Assembly: GCA_000433255.1 (NCBI GenBank)
Contig: HF998230.1
Span: forward strand, 1-64,000
Origin: Coprobacillus sp. CAG:605
GTDB taxonomy: Bacteria; Bacillota_I; Bacilli_A; RF39; UBA660
Length of the DNA stretch: 64,000 nucleotides
Direction: 5' to 3'
Below the pieces are notes generated by a model. That model worked only from the letters and a program-made list of their open reading frames with translations. It was not told the origin of the DNA and did not search any database. Of the stretch, positions 59,363 to 64,000 are shown one piece after another. Both the position numbers and the translations under genes were made by a program. Within the stretch, counting starts at the first letter, position 1. Each line of letters opens with the position of its first letter.

Positions 59363-59632
59363 CTATGGATTAAAGATAGTAAAAAAATATTTTTTTTTAA
59401 ACACAAATAGAGGTTATTGACTAAATATTTATATCTTAATTCATTGAAGTTCAGTTCCAATCTACAACAGTAGGTTAAAATTAATAAGAAGATTCTTAAC
59501 TAGTAAATCAGTGAATTTTAAGCATCTTCCAAGTATTTGGAGTATCCAAAAGATACTCTCTTACTCGTAAAAATAAATATACAAAAAGCCTTAAATATGC
59601 TATAGTATACGTTAAAAGAAAGCGGGATAGTT
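59363..59632. other. Intergenic region before the sigma-factor operon
   Basis: AT-rich. It contains a GAGTATC/GATACTC hairpin near 59538-59560 and a TAGTAT -10-like box near 59603, ahead of AAAGAAAGCGGG and the ATG at 59633. No gene seen. Confidence 0.5.
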
Positions 59633-59998
59633 ATGCTAATAAAAGAGGTTAGAAAAGAAAAAGTGGATTATATAAAAGCATGGGATATGAAAAAATTAAC
59701 CAAAGAAGAAAGTAAAATACTTGAATCTTTTAATAAAGCAATAGTTTATGAACTAAAAGACACTAATTTTTTCTTTGGTAATTATAAAGATAACGCTATT
59801 TGCTTAACTAAAAATAATAATTATTACGAAGTATGTCTTGGCTTTGATAAATATCGTCATTACGTTTTAGTATATAATAATCTCATGGAAGCTTGCCTTA
59901 AAGCCTTAGAACTATCCTTAATAAGCAGAGTAGAAGACGACGAGATTAAATCAACGGCTAAACGTGCCTTAACTAGAAAGCCAAACCATGAAAACTAA
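59633..59998 (+). CDS. Hypothetical protein upstream of a sigma factor
   Basis: 121 residues, soluble, charged. Two aromatic beta-like segments (DTNFFFGNYKDNAICLT, YYEVCLGFDKYRHYVLVYNN) are followed by a helix and a basic tail. No family recognised. It overlaps the sigma gene by 11 nt, so translational coupling and a regulatory relation (for example an anti-sigma or modulator role) are possible but unproven. Confidence 0.6.
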   Translation: MLIKEVRKEKVDYIKAWDMKKLTKEESKILESFNKAIVYELKDTNFFFGNYKDNAICLTKNNNYYEVCLGFDKYRHYVLVYNNLMEACLKALELSLISRVEDDEIKSTAKRALTRKPNHEN

Positions 59999-60689
59999 CA
60001 TTTTAATGGAAGAACATGCTCCCACAATTTCCCAAGACGATCAAATAAAGTACCTAAAACTAGCCCAACAAAATAACAAAGAAGCTCAAGAAATATTAAT
60101 TAAAAGCAATATCAAACTAATAATGCACAGCTTAAATAAGAAAAATCTCCCTAAGAACTATGAGTACGAAGACCTAGTATCTGTCGGTGCCATTGGCTTA
60201 TACAAAGCAATCATGAACTTCGATATTACCAGCAACATTAAATTCAGTACCTTTGCCATAAAATGCATCGATAATAGCATCTATGATTATTTTAAGAAAA
60301 GTATCAAAAGCGTAACTCCTAGTATTTTCTTAGATGCTTCCGTAGACGATTCTTCCTATAACACGCTAAAAGACATAATGCCTGCTGATACTAACATAAT
60401 ATTTGATTATGAACTTAAAGAAGAATATGAAATTATTGATAAACTTGTACCTAGATTAAAGAAAAACGAACAATACGTAATAAATCATTTTTATGGTTTT
60501 AATGGTTGTAAAATGCTAACGCAAAAAGAAATTGCCCAAAAATTAAAAGTTTCACCACAAAGAATAACCTGTATCTTAGCAACCGCCCTAAGAAAACTTC
60601 GTAATTATCTCTACCAAGAATATGGACTTGAACCAAGCTGCTCAGAACCAACAACTAGAAAACGTACTAAAAAACAAAATTGTCAGTAA
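59988..60689 (+). CDS. Sigma-70 family factor, sporulation type
   Basis: 233 residues without region 1.1. Region 2: EDLVSVGAIGLYKAIMNFDI then KFSTFAIKCIDNSIYDYFKK. Region 3 is short. Region 4: LVPRLKKNEQYVINHFYGFN, LTQKEIAQKLKVSPQRITCI and ALRKLRNYLYQ. The length and order match SigE/K/F/G-type factors, but it is diverged and the subtype cannot be named. The basic tail (TTRKRTKKQN) is unusual. Confidence 0.85.
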   Translation: MKTNILMEEHAPTISQDDQIKYLKLAQQNNKEAQEILIKSNIKLIMHSLNKKNLPKNYEYEDLVSVGAIGLYKAIMNFDITSNIKFSTFAIKCIDNSIYDYFKKSIKSVTPSIFLDASVDDSSYNTLKDIMPADTNIIFDYELKEEYEIIDKLVPRLKKNEQYVINHFYGFNGCKMLTQKEIAQKLKVSPQRITCILATALRKLRNYLYQEYGLEPSCSEPTTRKRTKKQNCQ

Positions 60690-60732
60690 CCCAAAAGTTT
60701 GATATACTATAAAAGAAAGAAGGACTTATAAT

Positions 60733-61371
60733 ATGCAATATATAAAAATTAAAAACGCTAGTAACATCATTACTAAATCACCATACTTAGTAACTAACCC
60801 TGAAGAAAACAAAAATAAATGGTCTAAAGTATTTAACAACAATAAACCTATCTGTATCGAAATTGGCATGGGTAGGGGAGACTTCATAATCGGTATGGCT
60901 AAAAAATACCCTAACATTAACTTTATCGGTATCGAAATAAACGAATCTCAAATGGTTAACGCCGTTAAATTACTTGAAGGTCAAAAACTTCCTAACTTAA
61001 AACTAATCTGCATGGATGCCACTAACTTAGCTGATGTCTTTGGTAAAGAAATAGATACTATCTATCTAACATTCCCTGAACCATGGCCTAAGAAGAAAGA
61101 CATCCGTCGTCGTCTAACGCATGAAGTTTATCTAAGAATCTATGACCGAATATTCAAGAAAAATAAACACATTATCTTAAAAACGGACAATAAAGGATAC
61201 TTTGCTCATTCCTTAGAATACCTATCTCAATACTGGTATTCCTTCGAACGCGTAAGCCTTGATTTACATCATGATGAAGATCCAATTGAAAACGTTTTAA
61301 CTAACTATGAAAAACAATATATCAAAGAAAATCGACCTATTTATTATGTTGATGCAAGATTTGATAATTAA
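60733..61371 (+). CDS. trmB: tRNA (guanine-N7-)-methyltransferase TrmB
   Basis: 212 residues. CIEIGMGRGDFIIGMAKKYP (SAM motif I), FIGIEINESQMVNAVK, CMDATNL, then the TrmB signature LTFPEPWPKKKDIRRRLTH and LKTDNKGYF. It methylates G46 in tRNA. Length is typical. AAGAAGGAC lies before the ATG. Confidence 0.96.
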   Translation: MQYIKIKNASNIITKSPYLVTNPEENKNKWSKVFNNNKPICIEIGMGRGDFIIGMAKKYPNINFIGIEINESQMVNAVKLLEGQKLPNLKLICMDATNLADVFGKEIDTIYLTFPEPWPKKKDIRRRLTHEVYLRIYDRIFKKNKHIILKTDNKGYFAHSLEYLSQYWYSFERVSLDLHHDEDPIENVLTNYEKQYIKENRPIYYVDARFDN

Positions 61372-61385
61372 GCCATACTTCGACA

Positions 61386-61419
61386 AAGAATGACACCCCA
61401 GTAGTGTTATTCTTTTTTT
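61386..61419 (+). terminator. Terminator of trmB
   Basis: AAGAATGACAC/GTGTTATTCTT (61386-61396 with 61404-61414, one G-T pair) then T-run. Confidence 0.8.
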
Positions 61420-61433
61420 GGAGATGAATTTAT

Positions 61434-61814
61434 ATGAAAAAAACGTTATTTTTTATTTTAAGCTTACTATGCAACATTAACCTTGTAAGTGCTAAAGAAA
61501 AGGGTAAACTTGATATCTACTATATAGATACTTTTGGTGATTTTCTAAGTGAAAAAGTTACTATCGAAGATGAAATAGGAGCCTCTTTTAACATAAGCCC
61601 TATAGAAATAGAAGGGTACTCTCTAGTCCGCGTTGACGGCACTGAATCGGGTACTTTCCAAGAAAATCCGCAAGAACTATACTACATGTATGATTTAAAT
61701 GAATATCTTCAAGCAGACAATGTCCTAACCGGTATTGAAAAATTTCCTGACCTTAATCTTTACACCTTAGGTTTCCTAGTACTCATATTAATTATTCTAA
61801 GGACTATCTTATGA
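61434..61814 (+). CDS. MucBP-like membrane-anchored surface protein
   Basis: 126 residues. A signal peptide (1-20, ending VSAKEK) precedes one MucBP-like repeat (DIYYIDTFGDFLSEKVTIED, GYSLVRVDGTESGTF, LYYMYDL), and a C-terminal helix (111-126) reaches the last residue with no sorting motif. MucBP repeats usually occur in adhesins. It overlaps the sortase start by 4 nt, so the two are an operon. Confidence 0.72.
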   Translation: MKKTLFFILSLLCNINLVSAKEKGKLDIYYIDTFGDFLSEKVTIEDEIGASFNISPIEIEGYSLVRVDGTESGTFQENPQELYYMYDLNEYLQADNVLTGIEKFPDLNLYTLGFLVLILIILRTIL

Positions 61815-62374
61815 AAAAGAAAATAACTATCTTACTAATTCTTCTTGATATAATTCTTATTTTAATTAATGTTGTTAGTATAGGTATAAGCTACCAAGAC
61901 AATAAAAAATATCTTTCTAGTATCGAAGTGGTTTATGATAATAACTTAAATAGTGCTAATTATAAACCTAATGATATCGTTGGAACCATATCTCTTTCTA
62001 AAAGTTATTACTTAGTTCAAGGTCATGATAACATCTTCTATCAAAACCATGGCCCTAATAAAGAAGAAAACAATTATGGTTCCATTTTTGTTGACTATCG
62101 CTGTAACTTGTTAGAAGATGGTGCTTGTTATATCTATTCCCATAGTTCTAACTCCTATGACTTACCCTTTAACGAACTCTTAAAGTACCAAGATATTAAT
62201 TACTTTAATAACCATAAATACATCAAGATATCATATTTTAATCATGAACTTTTATACGAAGTAGTGGCTATAACTTCAAACTATGAAGACTACCAAGGAC
62301 CATATTTATACCTTCAAACTTGTAAACTAGATAAAACTGGACTGATTATTTTAGTCCTAAAAAGACTTAAGTAA
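61811..62374 (+). CDS. Sortase
   Basis: 187 residues with an N-terminal anchor (4-26). The catalytic histidine lies in CYIYSHSSNSYDLPFNELLK, the cysteine in YLYLQTCKL and the arginine in VLKRLK at the very end, the His-Cys-Arg order of sortases. The TLxTC motif is LQTC. It is shorter than class A or B enzymes. Likely substrate: the NPDTG protein at 19468 (inferred; they are not linked). Confidence 0.8.
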   Translation: MKKKITILLILLDIILILINVVSIGISYQDNKKYLSSIEVVYDNNLNSANYKPNDIVGTISLSKSYYLVQGHDNIFYQNHGPNKEENNYGSIFVDYRCNLLEDGACYIYSHSSNSYDLPFNELLKYQDINYFNNHKYIKISYFNHELLYEVVAITSNYEDYQGPYLYLQTCKLDKTGLIILVLKRLK

Positions 62375-62426
62375 TTGTACTTCTAATATTTTTTTGCTAT
62401 ACTATTAGTGTTAGGTAGGTAATATT

Positions 62427-63095
62427 ATGATAACAGATTTAAATCCCAATAGAGGTAAAAATCCCAATGAAACATATGGTAAAAGAGCTTATGATGTTCA
62501 TACAGCAGCCTTTTTAGCTGAAAATAGTGTTAGAAGTGAGGGTGCCAAAACCACTCGCAATGTCAAAGCTCAAAGAAAGCCCAAAAAAACAAGTGACTTT
62601 GCTCGCCTAGTTTTAGCAGGCCTTGGCGCCATAGCAATTCTAGGTGTATTCAAAAAAGATGCCATTGTAAGAAAAATTGAACTAAATAAAGCAAACCGCT
62701 ATATGCATGAAGAAATGATTGACGTCTTAGAAGAAAATGCCTGTGGCTTAATCGCTACCCCTAAATCAATCGGCATCACATCAACTGAAAAAGAAATCTT
62801 AGACGGCGTTGCTCAAAGTTTAGAAGATAGAGGTTTCACCGAAGACGAAATGTATTATGCGATATACGCAACCTGTGGAGAAGAAGATTTAGCAAAAATG
62901 GTTTGCAATGGTGGTTATGATGGCATTAGAGGATACATGGAAGATAAACATTTTATTCAAGATTATCACGCATCTTACAACATGTTTGAAAATAACGTTG
63001 AAGTAGGCTATGTTGAAAACGTCAATAAATTAAAAAATGAAAAGTTAGAAAATCAAAATACTCTAAGTACGGAAGAAAGTGGCAGGGCATTATAA
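62427..63095 (+). CDS. Hypothetical membrane protein
   Basis: 222 residues. Cytoplasmic basic N-terminus (1-50), one helix at about 54-73 (FARLVLAGLGAIAILGVF), then helical acidic sequence with three cysteines (ACGLI, ATCGEED, MVCNGG). TEDEMYYAIYATCGEEDLAK has the look of a UBA-like helix bundle. No family recognised. It ends at the first base of the next start. Confidence 0.62.
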   Translation: MITDLNPNRGKNPNETYGKRAYDVHTAAFLAENSVRSEGAKTTRNVKAQRKPKKTSDFARLVLAGLGAIAILGVFKKDAIVRKIELNKANRYMHEEMIDVLEENACGLIATPKSIGITSTEKEILDGVAQSLEDRGFTEDEMYYAIYATCGEEDLAKMVCNGGYDGIRGYMEDKHFIQDYHASYNMFENNVEVGYVENVNKLKNEKLENQNTLSTEESGRAL

Positions 63096-63298
63096 TGATT
63101 AACGTTGAATTTTACCCTATAGATCATAAAATATATCTAGTTTTACAACGCCGAAATTACAATAATGTAAGCTATGTCTTTCTAGGTAATGAAATGGATA
63201 ACACTGACTTCATGATTAGAAAAGAAATTAATGGTAATCTAGAACCATTAGAAACCATGGATGAATTATATGAAATAGCACCTTTATTTATAAATTAG
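63095..63298 (+). CDS. Small hypothetical protein
   Basis: 67 residues, beta-rich opening (INVEFYPIDHKIYLVLQRRN) and acidic end. The ATG overlaps the upstream TAA by one base (taatg), so it is coupled to the 62427 gene. Function unknown. Confidence 0.6.
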   Translation: MINVEFYPIDHKIYLVLQRRNYNNVSYVFLGNEMDNTDFMIRKEINGNLEPLETMDELYEIAPLFIN

Positions 63299-63308
63299 GG
63301 TGCTTTTT
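63279..63308 (+). terminator. Terminator
   Basis: AGCACC/GGTGCT (near 63279-63284 with 63299-63304) with a long loop, then T6; it overlaps the end of the small gene. Confidence 0.6.
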
Positions 63309-63356
63309 TCCTGTACTTTTGCTATAATCTTAATTAGAGAGGAGTTTATATTTTAT

Positions 63357-64000
63357 ATGAAATTTACAAATTTAGAAGTTAGAAATGTTAAAACAAAACA
63401 TCGCAATAACGTTCTAATTAGTATCTTTATACTTATTCTAGGACTAGCTATATTACTTTGGGGGATTATTAAAGAAGAAAGAGCCTATGAACAAGCTCTA
63501 GATATGAATACTATAATTGAAAATAGTAATGACAAAGAAGGCAAAATTACTTATATTAATGTTCAAAGTAAGCCATATTTATTCGCTGTAAGCTCTGATA
63601 CAACGGATGCTTATTATATTGTAAGTGATGATAAATACATGTATATTGCTTACTTAAGTAAGGATACTTTCAATAAGTTAAATGTTGATAGTATTGAATC
63701 TGCCCCAATAAGATTAGAAGGAATTACCAAAAATATTACTAGTGATATCAAATCACTTGCTCTAGATACTATAAACGAATATCGTACTGATGATAATAAA
63801 ATTGCTACTAACGACTTTGCTTCTTACTTTGGCACTATCTATTTAGACGCTGTTAATAATGATACTATGCCTTTACTTCAAATAATTATAGGACTTTCCT
63901 TTACTCTAGTAGGACTTATTATGACCATTATATGCCTAATTAAAAGTATTAGATTTAATCTTGCTCTAAAAAGACTATCTAGTGACGAAATATCTCTATT
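63357..64000 (+). CDS. Membrane protein, cut by the window end
   Basis: The open frame from ATG 63357 runs past 64000. Helix 1 is about 22-39 (VLISIFILILGLAILLWGII), an exported domain of about 140 residues follows (KITYINVQSKPYLFAVSSDT, YYIVSDDKYMYIAYLS), then helix 2 (about 178-198) and a cytoplasmic start. TATAAT lies near 63322 and GAGAGGAG 14 nt before the ATG, rather far. No family recognised from the visible part. Confidence 0.7.
   Translation, partial: MKFTNLEVRNVKTKHRNNVLISIFILILGLAILLWGIIKEERAYEQALDMNTIIENSNDKEGKITYINVQSKPYLFAVSSDTTDAYYIVSDDKYMYIAYLSKDTFNKLNVDSIESAPIRLEGITKNITSDIKSLALDTINEYRTDDNKIATNDFASYFGTIYLDAVNNDTMPLLQIIIGLSFTLVGLIMTIICLIKSIRFNLALKRLSSDEISL

Overview
The window is AT-rich (roughly one third G+C by eye) and densely coded. 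It reads as chromosome of an uncultured low-GC Bacillota of the Bacilli/Mollicutes-like gut type (RF39- or Erysipelotrichia-like is my inference). Support: strong Gram-positive promoters (TTGACA-17-TATAAT), GGAGG and GGTGAT ribosome sites, a standard code in which TGA is a stop, VanY- and S11-type D,D-carboxypeptidases, a sortase, a SipW/TasA-type export pair, and sporulation-lineage proteins (SpoVS, CotY/CotZ-like, a sporulation-type sigma factor).

Layout. 1-0.6 kb: two tandem minus-strand small RNA units and tRNA-Leu. 0.7-8.3 kb: a Tam41-like CDP-DAG synthase, an HD protein, tRNA-Arg, a frameshifted gene, VanY, a phasin-like/UbiB-like/lipase operon, tRNA-Thr. 8.4-25 kb: housekeeping and membrane genes (NfeD+SPFH, ZIP, HAD, methyltransferase, SpoVS, SufB, Ssb, a dockerin/NPDTG surface protein, a catalytically degenerate RNase J, DedA, RmuC) with two candidate non-coding RNAs. 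26-29 kb: an AbiE-type toxin-antitoxin pair whose antitoxin carries five 14-residue repeats, a decayed gene, a spore-coat-like protein. 29-43 kb: cell-surface block with two paralogous 620-665-residue membrane proteins, a D,D-carboxypeptidase, a TasA-like/SipW/DUF5305-like operon, YfhO and a 1017-residue prepilin-like protein with three glycine-rich modules. 43-47 kb: a CsoR-CopA-CopZ copper operon in which two accessory genes are broken. 46.7-56 kb: cysteine desulfurase with a TtcA-like thiolase, regulators, two tRNAs, RecG, peptidase U32. 56-59.4 kb: an unstable accessory island. 59.6-64 kb: a sigma factor, TrmB, a MucBP-like protein with a sortase, and membrane proteins.

The most interesting region is 56.2-59.4 kb. 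A SipW-class signal-peptide protein with an FGE/C-type-lectin-like C-terminus ends in a 123-nt cassette that recurs about 1.1 kb downstream in a gene fragment. The two cassettes have the same length and frame, an identical GC-rich last 21 nt, and about 46 differences confined to the variable codons. A short hairpin follows the first. This is what two variable repeats of a diversity-generating retroelement would look like. No reverse transcriptase or template repeat lies in the window, so that reading is inference. The host gene is also a mosaic, broken by a frame-shifting extra copy of a 182-nt segment, and a terminal-inverted-repeat-like palindrome truncates a neighbour.

Other threads are a set of solitary terminator-ended small RNAs, mostly on the minus strand, and a recurrent promoter layout in which a GTG six or seven nt after the -10 box starts an extremely short leader.
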